DNA from: an uncultured archaeon
Lineage (GTDB): Archaea > Thermoproteota > Nitrososphaeria > JACIWG01
DNA length: 52,070 bases
Direction: 5' to 3'
Assembly (NCBI GenBank): GCA_938034445.1
Contig: CALHLD010000003.1
Span: 1 to 52,070, forward strand
The stretch's first letter is position 1. Every line of letters begins with the position of its first letter. This document shows positions 25,583 through 34,173 of this stretch, one piece after another. The notes beneath the pieces were generated by a model. It was not told where the DNA came from and made no database searches. It worked only from the letters and a program-made list of their open reading frames with translations. Position numbers and translations under genes: made by a program.

Positions 25583-25999
25583 CTATTGCTTCTTTGCAGT
25601 CTCCCTTAAATATTCTTCGTAAATTTCTCTAACCCTAACCGTAGCAAGACCCGTTCCTTCAACACCCTTTTCTGTAACCTTAATCTTATCCATAACCAAT
25701 ATTGTACCAAGCTCCTCCATCAACTTAACATTATTTGGAAAATACTTTTCCAACCTCATGGCTAAAGCTTTTAAGTCAAAAAGTTTTTCAACCAACTCAA
25801 TTCTCTTAACAAAATTTCCATTTATAACAATCTTACTAACATTTTCGCCGCCAACAACATTACTTAATATTATGTTAAGAGTCTCGCTTATTCCAGAAAG
25901 CTCTCCACTAAACTTTAAACCATCAACAGTTTCAACAGTAACCTTCTTGCCCACCAAATTCGCCAATTCTTCAGCAAACTTTTTCCCAGCAATCGACAT
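25583..25999 (-). CDS. Lsm/SmAP protein with archaeal C-terminal domain (SmAP3-type)
   Basis: RNA-binding Sm-fold protein. Residues about 10-70 form an Sm1-Sm2 fold (VTVETVDGLKFSGELSGI, then NIILSNVV and IVINGNFVKRIEL). The last 65 residues match the alpha/beta C-terminal domain of crenarchaeal SmAP3. The 138-aa size agrees. It is upstream of tgtA with a 4-bp gap, suggesting co-expression with tRNA modification. It is divergent from the TFB gene across about 160 bp in which no gene was recognised. Confidence 0.88.
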   Translation of the reverse strand: MSIAGKKFAEELANLVGKKVTVETVDGLKFSGELSGISETLNIILSNVVGGENVSKIVINGNFVKRIELVEKLFDLKALAMRLEKYFPNNVKLMEELGTILVMDKIKVTEKGVEGTGLATVRVREIYEEYLRETAKKQ

Positions 26000-26162
26000 T
26001 TTACAACTCCATAGTGGCTATCGTCAACCCATATTTTAAATTTGTCTACTCTCACCCTCCCACCTAAAATATTCTGCCTACAGAACAAGACAGGCAACAC
26101 ATCTAAAACATAGCTTCATTCATACATTTCATAAAAAATGTGTAAATTAGGTTTCCAAGTTT

Positions 26163-27092
26163 ATGGAAGAAAGTGTATGCCCACTTTGCAATAGTAGACT
26201 AGTACTAGTAGACGACGAACTAGTATGCGAATCCTGTGGATATGTTGCACAAGACACTAACATAATATCATCAGAATTTGGACAGAAAAAAACATCTTAC
26301 GAACTTGGAAGCCAAATAGGCTTCAAAAATCAATACTTGCAAGAAAATTTTTCTAGAATTGGAGAAAGTTCAAGCCTAAAATATTATAGGATGCTTTCAG
26401 AAAGGTGGCTGAAAACTGAAAGAGAAAATGAAGAATACTATTGTATGAAGGTTATCTCAAGAGTCTGTGAAAAACTGGCTATACCAGAAAATGTGGCAGT
26501 GTACGCTTTTGAATTTTCTAAGAGATTACTTTCTAAAAGGTTGGAGCATGAAGGCGTAACAGTTCCAATCGTATGCCTTTACGCTTTAATGATATCGTGT
26601 AAGAAATCAAAAATAGATAGAATTACAATGAAAAAACTTTTTAGAACATTTAGAACATTAGGATATCGTGTAAGCTTAGCTGCACTCGCAAAAGTCTCAT
26701 GCCTTACAAACACGGCGATTGAACCCAAACCCGTGGAAGAATATCTTACTACAATAATACCTTCAATAGCGACCAATCCGGTTGTTCTCGAGAGAGCGAA
26801 AAAATATTATCTTTCACCTGTAGAATATGAGAGAAAACTTTATCGTACAACTATAGCCATCTTATCTCATGTAGACAAGTATAGGAGGGGAGGGCATAAT
26901 CCTTACGCATTAGCTACTACAGCGGCATATGCGGGAGAAATCACAATATCTAAAATTGAACATAGACCACCACTATTCTCCCAACGTATAATATCAGAAA
27001 GTGTTGATGTCGCAGAGTATACTATAAGAGAACAGTATAGTGAACTTTTTAGAGAGGCAGTCAATAAGCTCCTGCACGATCTAGACAAGTGA
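26163..27092 (+). CDS. tfb: TFIIB-like transcription factor (divergent TFB paralogue)
   Basis: Archaeal general transcription factor B homologue. The zinc ribbon is CPLCNSRLVLVDDELVCESC, followed by a linker and two cyclin-like repeats (about 95-190 and 200-305), with NPYALATTAAYAGEI in the second repeat where TFB has the A-A-A-x-Y-x-A element. The first repeat and the B-reader region are poorly conserved, and the usual R-x-L-D motif after the ribbon is not evident. This is probably a secondary TFB with specialised promoters rather than the main one. Confidence 0.82.
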   Translation: MEESVCPLCNSRLVLVDDELVCESCGYVAQDTNIISSEFGQKKTSYELGSQIGFKNQYLQENFSRIGESSSLKYYRMLSERWLKTERENEEYYCMKVISRVCEKLAIPENVAVYAFEFSKRLLSKRLEHEGVTVPIVCLYALMISCKKSKIDRITMKKLFRTFRTLGYRVSLAALAKVSCLTNTAIEPKPVEEYLTTIIPSIATNPVVLERAKKYYLSPVEYERKLYRTTIAILSHVDKYRRGGHNPYALATTAAYAGEITISKIEHRPPLFSQRIISESVDVAEYTIREQYSELFREAVNKLLHDLDK

Positions 27093-27173
27093 ACTACCGT
27101 TGCGGATGGATCTTCTTGCAGGTTTAGATAAAATGTCATAAAGGTTTCTTTCTAATTTCAATAAATGTGAAAC

Positions 27174-27956
27174 CTATAATATTAAAACTCTTTCATAACA
27201 GAGATAAACCATGTTAGAGACACCATACATTAGAACACTTTCATATGGTATGGGATAGACTAGTCTATAGCTTATCATAATGGACAAGCCCTCGAAACCT
27301 ATATAATCTATAACAATCTGGCAGCCGGTGGAAGCATTTATCAACACATTTAATTCATAAACTAGGCTCATAATTTCGTCTAATGTAGAGTTGGAAGAAA
27401 GTGTTGAAGACATCAGACCTTCAAAAATCTCCTGCGCCATCCTAACACTGTTAAGAATTGAAGTAAAGTTAATATTGCATGAGACATAAAATGTGTCTTC
27501 ACCATGAACTTCAATACCGAACCTGTTTATGATACGATAATCTACTTTAGCATAGAACCTTGATCCAGAATATTCGTGGAACTCATACAACCTATTTCCA
27601 GAAAAACCTTTCAAAGAAAAGTGAACATGAAAGTAAACATAAAAAATTTCATCTTCATAAGATTCATAGAATATTTTATCATCAAAAATATTCAAGAACT
27701 CATCATAGGATATAAAGTTTTTTGAGAGCATTAAATCATCTATATACTTAAGTAATCTAATTGCAGCATTTATCTTACATTCTCTAACCTTAAATTTAGT
27801 AGCAAGAATATTTTCTTGAACAAGATAATATTCTATAATATGCCCTTTCACGTTCAAAATGGCTAGTGTACAAGAAAATAGTATAATAGAGATGATTAAA
27901 ACGGCTGTAGTTTGAACAACAGCCTTCCTACCACAAACTATTTTTGCATAAACCAA
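27174..27956 (-). CDS. Pilin-like secreted protein (260 aa), filament island
   Basis: No family recognised with certainty. A short basic leader (CGRKAVVQ) and one hydrophobic segment (TTAVLIISIILFSCTLAIL) sit at the N-terminus, as in archaeal type IV pilins and pseudopilins. The remaining 220 residues are a beta-rich extracellular part with a conserved-looking Asn/Ser stretch. It is the last of five overlapping reverse-strand genes, all encoding single-TM small proteins. Its start overlaps the 128-aa gene by 19 bp. It is probably a minor pilin or tip component of the secretion/filament machinery encoded divergently at 29.3-34.2 kb. Confidence 0.55.
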   Translation of the reverse strand: MVYAKIVCGRKAVVQTTAVLIISIILFSCTLAILNVKGHIIEYYLVQENILATKFKVRECKINAAIRLLKYIDDLMLSKNFISYDEFLNIFDDKIFYESYEDEIFYVYFHVHFSLKGFSGNRLYEFHEYSGSRFYAKVDYRIINRFGIEVHGEDTFYVSCNINFTSILNSVRMAQEIFEGLMSSTLSSNSTLDEIMSLVYELNVLINASTGCQIVIDYIGFEGLSIMISYRLVYPIPYESVLMYGVSNMVYLCYERVLIL

Positions 27957-28324
27957 ACCCTTAACACCATTCTAGAAGAATCCTTATACACCACAAGTTC
28001 AACAAAACCGCCAACAGAACTTCCGCCACCAACAGCATATCTTGAACCCATGAACTCTATCATGACAAGGGTTGAATCAAAGATCCTATTTTCTATCAAA
28101 AACCTTTTCAAAAGCCTACAGATATCACCTTTCTCAACCTCATAAAACAGTCTTGGTACACTAAACTCCTTTAATAAACTATCAACAATCTGGTAGGCCA
28201 TAACTTTATTACGATATTGAAGCTCGTACTCGCCTAAATTATACATGTAAAGGTTATTTATACACGCTAAGGAAAAAATTAGTATAACAATCATTGAGGA
28301 AACCTTATCTAAAAGATTATACAT
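27938..28324 (-). CDS. Pilin-like small protein (128 aa), filament island
   Basis: No known family. One hydrophobic helix spans about residues 10-28 near the N-terminus (SSMIVILIFSLACI), followed by a helical stalk and a Gly-rich beta region (YAVGGGSSVGG). Its ATG shares one base with the stop (TAATG) of the 43-aa gene before it, and its end overlaps the 260-aa gene, so it is translationally coupled to both. The layout suggests a minor pilin. Confidence 0.5.
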   Translation of the reverse strand: MYNLLDKVSSMIVILIFSLACINNLYMYNLGEYELQYRNKVMAYQIVDSLLKEFSVPRLFYEVEKGDICRLLKRFLIENRIFDSTLVMIEFMGSRYAVGGGSSVGGFVELVVYKDSSRMVLRVWFMQK

Positions 28325-28455
28325 TAGAGAACACCAAAAATCCAGCCTTCCAACCCTAAAACAACATTGTAGGCAAGTAAAACTAAAGTCAAAAAGGCCG
28401 TCAACACTAAAATAAGATACAATACTTCTACAACAAAATCGAAGATACTATTCAA
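28324..28455 (-). CDS. 43-aa single-span membrane microprotein
   Basis: A small frame exactly filling the gap between two filament-island genes. It starts at TTG 28455 inside a TTGA overlap with the stop of the 126-aa gene and ends with TAA overlapping the ATG of the 128-aa gene. The product (NSIFDFVVEVLYLILVL, then TAFLTLVLLA) is almost entirely a membrane helix. The tight stop-start overlaps on both sides argue that it is translated. Its size is similar to Flp/TadE-like or channel-lining small subunits; its function is unknown. Confidence 0.6.
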   Translation of the reverse strand: MNSIFDFVVEVLYLILVLTAFLTLVLLAYNVVLGLEGWIFGVL

Positions 28456-28832
28456 AAGCTGTTCACCATAATTTTACCATTAACTTTTGAAAATAAAATA
28501 GTCTCATAAAGTTTCACTTTCCGCTCATAAAATTCGACATCGTCACAGACCATTGAATAAAAAATTTTATCACCAAACATAATACCAATACTTCTACCAT
28601 CAGAATAAAAGACAGCATCCTTAAGTGTCAAATTCTCCAAAGAGAACTTTACACACATGCCCTCTTCAAGAGAAGAGCCAATATTTACAAAAATTTCCAA
28701 AACCTTTTTCGCCTCAACCACTTCACATAGGGTATAAAATTTTTGCAAGGGTATAGCTGTAGAAAGTATTATTAAACCTATCAGGAGATAGAAAGTAAAG
28801 CCTAAAGAGGACTCTACTACCTCAGACGGCAT
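28452..28832 (-). CDS. Pilin-like small protein (126 aa), filament island
   Basis: No known family. A hydrophobic helix near the N-terminus (FTFYLLIGLIILSTAI, about residues 12-27) is preceded by a short polar leader with Glu residues. The remaining 95 residues are mixed alpha/beta, with two Cys. It overlaps the upstream 130-aa gene by 11 bp and the 43-aa frame by 4 bp. It is the second of five co-directional genes. Confidence 0.5.
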   Translation of the reverse strand: MPSEVVESSLGFTFYLLIGLIILSTAIPLQKFYTLCEVVEAKKVLEIFVNIGSSLEEGMCVKFSLENLTLKDAVFYSDGRSIGIMFGDKIFYSMVCDDVEFYERKVKLYETILFSKVNGKIMVNSF

Positions 28833-29214
28833 CCTCGATCACTACAACTACAGAACTATCTTCTCCAATAACCAAAATCCTCACAAAATCACCACCTTTC
28901 CTTAAATCATCTACGATTATATCAAAATCGTAGACACCAACATACGCGACCCTACCGCCATAAAATATTTTCAAAACACTACCTTCAAAAAACATATTAA
29001 AATCCTTAGAAACAATATAGGAAAGAGAATATACACCTTTAGAGGCGCGGGACAGCTTTATTAATCTATCAACCTCCTTTGCCAGAATATTAAGTTGATC
29101 ATAAGATACACTATCACATATACGTGAAATTATATTTAAAATTGGAGGATAAATTGAGGCAGCTAACATCAGACTTAATCCTATAACTAGACATTTTTCA
29201 AAAACTTCAACCAT
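28822..29214 (-). CDS. Pilin-like small protein (130 aa), first gene of filament island
   Basis: No known family. One N-terminal hydrophobic helix (CLVIGLSLMLAASIYPPIL) is followed by an amphipathic stalk and a beta-rich domain (VLKIFYGGRVAYVGVYD). It heads the five-gene reverse-strand operon and is divergent from the TadA-like ATPase, with only 53 bp between the starts, so the two operons share a promoter region. Confidence 0.5.
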   Translation of the reverse strand: MVEVFEKCLVIGLSLMLAASIYPPILNIISRICDSVSYDQLNILAKEVDRLIKLSRASKGVYSLSYIVSKDFNMFFEGSVLKIFYGGRVAYVGVYDFDIIVDDLRKGGDFVRILVIGEDSSVVVVIEDAV

Positions 29215-29267
29215 ACTTTTCGTTTTAAAATGTTATTGGCGTATTTAAGCACAAACAACCTTCCTAT

Positions 29268-30812
29268 ATGATGCTCGTAAAAAAACTGTTTTTTAAAAAC
29301 AAAAATATTAGGACAGAAAACAGAACATTAAAACATTTTCTCATAGAATTATTTGATGAAGACTGTGAACAAGCTTATCTAGAAAATTATACGATAGAAT
29401 ATTTTGAAATATTGTTTAAAAGGTTTAATGGAAGAAACTTTTATCATATAAGGTGTTCTAAAAAGCTTCTCACATTAATAGAGAGAACATGTACGGTGTT
29501 TGATGAAATATTAGAAAATTCGAGTCTACTAGAGTTTGAGGAAATTTCCTTTAAATCGTTTATAGAAAACCTTTCAAAGCTCTTTTATTCTAGCATGAAA
29601 ACATTCACATTAAGTGAATGTGAAAGACAATTCCTAAGCAAATTATACGCTTTTGAGTTCATGAAAATTTCACGATTATTTCCCCTGCTAGTTGATGAAC
29701 ATGTTCAAGAATTTTATTTAGATTCACCATCTACTAGAATATATCTTGACCATGATAGATGGGGAAGATGTTTAACAAACGTAATTTTAACAGAAGAAGA
29801 AGTGCAGGCAATAAAAACACACGTACAGACTTTTAGTGGATACGCCCTAGATTATCTAACAAATTCTATAAAAACTGAATGGAACCTTAATAAAATAACT
29901 TATAGAATATCACTTGACACATTCCCGTTATCTCCAACAGGATTTAACATGGATGTTAGAAAGATATTTCCACAAACATACACACTTCCACAACTAATAC
30001 AATTTAAAATGCTTTCAAAAGAGATAGCCCTATTTCTCCTATTCTTCCTAAACTTTGGAAGAAACATTACAATAGTTGGTGAAACAAATTCTGGAAAGAC
30101 TACGCTTTTAAATGCACTAGACTTATTCCTTTCTCCAGAAAAAAGGAGAATATATGTAGAGGATGTGCAAGAATCCCTTGACCTCCTAAAATATGGTTAC
30201 CATCAAGCAAAGTACAAGGTTTCACCATATGATGTTGGCAGTAGAGGAAAAAAGTCTGTTGAGGTTACAAAAATTTTACACCGTTCACCAAACATCATAA
30301 TTTTAGGGGAAATACAGTCAGAAGAACATAGTAGAGCACTTTTCAATTCACTTTCCTCAGGAATAAGAGGAATGCAAACATTTCATGCAACTTCACCATA
30401 TCAGGCTTTCAGAAGGTGGATATTTTCTCACAAGATAGATCCAGTAAGCCTACTAGAACTTGACATTATTGTTTGCATGGGAAAAACACATGAGTTTCCA
30501 GTAAAAAGATTTATTTCAAGTGTGTACGAGGTTTTGCCAGCTGAAGAACGGAACATTTCACTAGAAAAGATTGGTTTTTCATTAAACGAAGTGTTCACAA
30601 GAGATGTGAATGAGGATTTTGTGAACCTAGTCCCCTTAGAGAACACCTACACTTTCAAAAAGCTTATGACATTATATTCTGAAAGCTACTTAAAAAGTTC
30701 TTACGAAAAAATGTGCAAAATTTTTGAACCAATTCTAGAAAAGAGTACGAGCTTTGAAACTCTTGTCAAAGACATTTCAAGCGCTTGGGTGAAGGTAAAG
30801 GATGCTTTCTAA
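29268..30812 (+). CDS. TadA/VirB11-like secretion ATPase
   Basis: Hexameric motor ATPase of type IV pilus/type II secretion systems. Walker A is GETNSGKT (residues 271-278). The Asp/Walker B region is NIIILGEIQSEEHSRALF, and the histidine box is FHATSPYQAF. The N-terminal 250 residues fit the TadA/archaellum FlaI-like N-terminal domain, though shorter conserved blocks there are weak. It energises assembly or export together with the two platform proteins immediately downstream (11-bp overlap with the first). Confidence 0.88.
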   Translation: MMLVKKLFFKNKNIRTENRTLKHFLIELFDEDCEQAYLENYTIEYFEILFKRFNGRNFYHIRCSKKLLTLIERTCTVFDEILENSSLLEFEEISFKSFIENLSKLFYSSMKTFTLSECERQFLSKLYAFEFMKISRLFPLLVDEHVQEFYLDSPSTRIYLDHDRWGRCLTNVILTEEEVQAIKTHVQTFSGYALDYLTNSIKTEWNLNKITYRISLDTFPLSPTGFNMDVRKIFPQTYTLPQLIQFKMLSKEIALFLLFFLNFGRNITIVGETNSGKTTLLNALDLFLSPEKRRIYVEDVQESLDLLKYGYHQAKYKVSPYDVGSRGKKSVEVTKILHRSPNIIILGEIQSEEHSRALFNSLSSGIRGMQTFHATSPYQAFRRWIFSHKIDPVSLLELDIIVCMGKTHEFPVKRFISSVYEVLPAEERNISLEKIGFSLNEVFTRDVNEDFVNLVPLENTYTFKKLMTLYSESYLKSSYEKMCKIFEPILEKSTSFETLVKDISSAWVKVKDAF

Positions 30813-31533
30813 AAATGAGTTAGCTAAAGCATATAGATATTTTGGAATCAACTTTAGAAGCTACATTTTAAAGTCCATGATCTTATCCTTAATACCTTCA
30901 ACACCAGTCTCACTCTACTTTCCATCAGAAAACACTTTCTTAAAGCTAGTAATATTTTTTATAATTTTAATAATGTGCAATTATCTTATCTTAACAGTTC
31001 CATACCTACTATTTTCACAACACGACTTTATAATTTCTCTATTCGGGTACCTAATATTATCGGACCTAAAGGTTATAACAAAATATTCATCATTATACGA
31101 CGCCTGTCTCCACGTATATAGGGCAAAGTATCCTATAATATCCCAAATGTTTAAGAAAATACTAGTTTCTGGGATAAGAGGATATGATATAAGGGAGGCC
31201 CTAAACCATCTCGCACAATCACAACCATCCCAATCTTTTAGAGAAGGTTTGCAGGCGCTGCTTCTAGAAAGAGGTTTTGAAAAAAACGAGTTTTACAAAA
31301 CTTACATTATAACCTACAACTCTTACAGGGAAATGACTTCAAAGATTGAAACAAAATTTTCTATTCTCATGGGATTATGCTTTTTTACTCCAATAGTATC
31401 CACCATTTTTATATCAATGTACATAAAAGATATACAATCAATTTTAATAATATTGTCTACAGCCATATTCCTTCTTTCAATATTATATCTTACACTAACA
31501 AGAAGCTTATACATCCATAAGGTGAGTGTATGA
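30802..31533 (+). CDS. Platform membrane protein, first half (TadB/GspF-like)
   Basis: Membrane scaffold for the secretion ATPase. Two hydrophobic segments lie near the N-terminus (about 15-40 and 48-72), then a cytoplasmic helical domain of about 100 residues, then two C-terminal segments (about 185-205 and 212-232). This is the topology of one T2SSF repeat. It overlaps the ATPase gene by 11 bp and the second platform gene by 4 bp (ATGA). In FlaJ-type systems both repeats are in one polypeptide; here they are separate genes. The family call rests on topology and context. Confidence 0.7.
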   Translation: MLSKNELAKAYRYFGINFRSYILKSMILSLIPSTPVSLYFPSENTFLKLVIFFIILIMCNYLILTVPYLLFSQHDFIISLFGYLILSDLKVITKYSSLYDACLHVYRAKYPIISQMFKKILVSGIRGYDIREALNHLAQSQPSQSFREGLQALLLERGFEKNEFYKTYIITYNSYREMTSKIETKFSILMGLCFFTPIVSTIFISMYIKDIQSILIILSTAIFLLSILYLTLTRSLYIHKVSV

Positions 31534-32165
31534 AGCCTTTTGTAAATAGGGATAAAGTTTCATTTGATGAACTACTATTTTTAGAAAAAATTTCGAAAAA
31601 GATGGTCGATGGCCTTTCACTTGAGAGAGCAATGTTTGAGGTTCTAATGGAACCATACTTTAAACCCTTCAAAAATAGGCTTAAACAGTTGGTTAGAGGA
31701 GAAGATTCTAAGAAGATTCTAGAAAACCTTCCATTTAAGACAAGTTTACCTAAATATGTTTCTGATATAAACAAGATAAGGTCCATTTTTGCGGGAAATG
31801 TTTTGAATGAAATTGTAAACATAATCTTGTTGAATAGGAGATGCCAAAGGGAACGCATGCTACTCTTAGACATCCTCCACCATAGAAGTATGATTGTCAC
31901 ACTACTTTTGGGAATAGCGCTTTCTTTCCTATCTCAAATGGCACCACTATTTTCTATAATAATGGATTTTACGCCAAAAATCCAAATTGATCATAGTATT
32001 GTAAACGAAACAGTCTACTTTTCTTTCATTCTAGGATTATTTTCATCATTCCTACAAAATCTACTATTTGGTAAAAAGAGAACTCTAATAGCGGTAATAG
32101 TGTACATTCTATCATACTTGATTGGCTTAAACCTTTCGAAGCCAATCCTACACCTCCTACCTTAA
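31530..32165 (+). CDS. Platform membrane protein, second half (TadC/GspF-like)
   Basis: It begins directly with a cytoplasmic helical domain (about 1-120; SFDELLFLEKISKKMVDGLS resembles the start of a T2SSF domain) followed by two or three membrane segments (about 125-150, 165-180 and 185-205). Together with the preceding protein it makes up a full two-repeat platform. It shares an ATGA overlap with its partner, so equal amounts are expected. Confidence 0.7.
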   Translation: MKPFVNRDKVSFDELLFLEKISKKMVDGLSLERAMFEVLMEPYFKPFKNRLKQLVRGEDSKKILENLPFKTSLPKYVSDINKIRSIFAGNVLNEIVNIILLNRRCQRERMLLLDILHHRSMIVTLLLGIALSFLSQMAPLFSIIMDFTPKIQIDHSIVNETVYFSFILGLFSSFLQNLLFGKKRTLIAVIVYILSYLIGLNLSKPILHLLP

Positions 32166-32211
32166 AGCTAGGATTGTAGAATTTAGTTGAATGTAGTAAA
32201 AATGGTGGTGA

Positions 32212-32220
32212 TTATATAAG
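32212..32220 (+). promoter_or_regulatory. TATA box of the 63-aa pilin-like gene
   Basis: TTATATAAG is centred about 32 nt before the TTG at 32248. This predicts a separate, almost leaderless transcript for the pilin-like protein, as expected for an abundant filament subunit. Confidence 0.5.
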
Positions 32221-32247
32221 ATCTTAACATGATTGTCGGTGTTAAAG

Positions 32248-32439
32248 TTGAAGAAAAGAAGGCATGCCGTTCAATTGGTTGAAGAGGCGATACTTATTTC
32301 TGTAGTACTTGTAATCTTAACCCTTGTAATGGGCGGTGTTGAGTCTGTCTTAAACAAGATTTCTGAGATGACATCAAGTTTATGGGATACAATATCAAAG
32401 TCCATAGAAGACCTTTTTGGCTTCCTCTGGAAATGGTAG
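32248..32439 (+). CDS. Small pilin-like protein (63 aa)
   Basis: Candidate major filament subunit. A basic leader KKRRHAVQLVEEA, with Glu shortly after the cleavage-type site, is followed by a hydrophobic helix (ILISVVLVILTLVMGGV) and a short amphipathic tail ending FGFLWKW. This matches Flp/type IV pilin architecture, including a likely prepilin peptidase site around RRHA-V. The frame is open from TTG 32233, but TTG 32248 follows GGTG by 6 nt and sits at the right distance from a TATA box. VirB2/TrbC-like conjugation pilins are the alternative, given the HerA-like gene next door. Confidence 0.65.
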   Translation: MKKRRHAVQLVEEAILISVVLVILTLVMGGVESVLNKISEMTSSLWDTISKSIEDLFGFLWKW

Positions 32440-32445
32440 ACTATA

Positions 32446-34173
32446 ATGTTAGAAATTTTAGATAAAAAGTATGCCTGTGTTAAAAAGGATGGTAAGGTTA
32501 GAGTCTATGCTATAGTAAGTTTGAAGCCAAAAAACATGTACAATAGCAAGAATATTGAGACGTCTTCAGCCGAGATTCTTGTATCTTATAAGAAGGCTAT
32601 AGGATTTTTTGAAGGAATATATAAGGCGGGTATACCTCTATACTACCTAGTTTCTATAGTTCCAAGACCTCAACCAATTCTAAAGAAAATGGTCACATTC
32701 TTAAAAAATGGGGAAACAAACAGTGAGCCAATGTTCGAGCAGTCAATTTATGCAATAACATGGGTTGATGGAAAAACGTCTAAACTTGAAAATCTTAAGG
32801 CAAAGATTGAGGAAAGATGTAAGATACTGTGCACAGCCTTAAGTGTAGGATACGAAAATTTTATTCCAGAAAATGTTCAAGGTTCAAAACTTGAACATTT
32901 TATAAAATCTATTACAGTACCAGAGTATGAGTTAGAGAAGGTTGAAAATGTAGGTTCCAGTAGGCTCCCGTTTACTTTAGCTTATTCACCATCTATACCC
33001 ACCCAGTATAGTGGAGAGAATATTCCACAATTTTATATTCCAAACTTTGAAGAATCAGGTTCTGGAGGAATATATTTAGGCTACTTGAAATCTACTGAAG
33101 GAAACCTACATAAATTCTATTTAAGGGAAGACGATATCCTACAACATGTTTGTGTAATCGGGATGACCGGTTCAGGGAAATCGACAACATGTAAAGTTAT
33201 ACTTTCACAGCTTATAAGGATGGGGAAGAAGGTGATGGTCTTAGACTGGCATAATGAATATGGTTCATTTTTCAAAGAAATGGGATGCAATGTTGTTAGT
33301 GCAGGAAAAGATGATTCCTTTGTACTGAATCCATTGGACGCAATTAATGTTAAGGATATTTATGAGCACATTGCACTAATAACTGACATATTCGCTGAAG
33401 TATACAGATTTACAAGTCCACAAACATTCACATTCAGAAATGCTCTCGTGAACCTATATGGGGATAGTCCTAAAACATTTTCAAGGTCTCCAATACTATC
33501 AAATCTTGTAGACTATATTGAACAGAATCCTGCAAGGTCAATGTATGATAATGAAACAAAGACAGCGATACTTAGAAGACTACTTCCACTAACACAAGGT
33601 CAGGCAGGTAACTTACTTAATGGAGAAAATACGTTTTCTATGCAAACACTTTTATCTGAAAACGTTTGCATAGAGTTAGGGCATCTAAGGGATTTTGAAA
33701 CAAGGATAATATTTTCATCAATACTATTGAAAATGATATACGACTTTAGACTACTTTCTGGACCATCCAAACTAGATCATGTTACAGTTGTAGAAGAAGC
33801 ACGTTCTATAGTTCCAGCAAGAAGACTAGAAGATCCCCCATCGATAGGAGAAAAGATGGTTTCAGAACTTAGAAAATTTGGAGAGAGAATGATTTTTGTA
33901 GCACAATATCCTACACAAATTTCCTCCGAAATTATAAAAAATTGTGGACTAAGAATCATACATAGAGTTTCATGGATGGAAGATATACGTATACTAAAAG
34001 AAACTTTAGGCTTAAAAAGTGAACAAGCAGATTTCCTATCACTGCTTAAGACTGGAGAAGCTATAGTAAGTATTGGAAGAATACGCGCCCCATTTCTAAT
34101 GCAAGTTGACTCTTCAGTAGTAGGAGTCGGGGAAGAACCTTCTCAAGTCACCCCTTTCGGAGACAAGCTGTAG
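32446..34173 (+). CDS. HerA/VirB4-like ATPase of the filament island
   Basis: Hexameric translocase of the HerA-FtsK superfamily. Residues 1-230 are a non-ATPase N-terminal region without obvious membrane helices. Walker A is GMTGSGKST (239-247), followed by VLDWHNEYG. The Walker B-like element is VTVVEEARSIVP, with a later FVAQYPTQISSEI sensor segment. There is no NurA or Mre11/Rad50 neighbour, so the DNA-repair HerA role is less likely. CedB/TedB-type DNA-import or VirB4-like functions fit the adjacent pilin and TadA-like motor. It starts 6 bp after the pilin stop, and its last 60 bp overlap the convergent AK6 gene. Confidence 0.75.
   Translation: MLEILDKKYACVKKDGKVRVYAIVSLKPKNMYNSKNIETSSAEILVSYKKAIGFFEGIYKAGIPLYYLVSIVPRPQPILKKMVTFLKNGETNSEPMFEQSIYAITWVDGKTSKLENLKAKIEERCKILCTALSVGYENFIPENVQGSKLEHFIKSITVPEYELEKVENVGSSRLPFTLAYSPSIPTQYSGENIPQFYIPNFEESGSGGIYLGYLKSTEGNLHKFYLREDDILQHVCVIGMTGSGKSTTCKVILSQLIRMGKKVMVLDWHNEYGSFFKEMGCNVVSAGKDDSFVLNPLDAINVKDIYEHIALITDIFAEVYRFTSPQTFTFRNALVNLYGDSPKTFSRSPILSNLVDYIEQNPARSMYDNETKTAILRRLLPLTQGQAGNLLNGENTFSMQTLLSENVCIELGHLRDFETRIIFSSILLKMIYDFRLLSGPSKLDHVTVVEEARSIVPARRLEDPPSIGEKMVSELRKFGERMIFVAQYPTQISSEIIKNCGLRIIHRVSWMEDIRILKETLGLKSEQADFLSLLKTGEAIVSIGRIRAPFLMQVDSSVVGVGEEPSQVTPFGDKL

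Noticed and set aside
32446-34173. Assigning the HerA-like ATPase to the HerA-NurA repair system
   Set aside because: No NurA, Mre11 or Rad50 gene is nearby; the neighbours are pilin and secretion genes.
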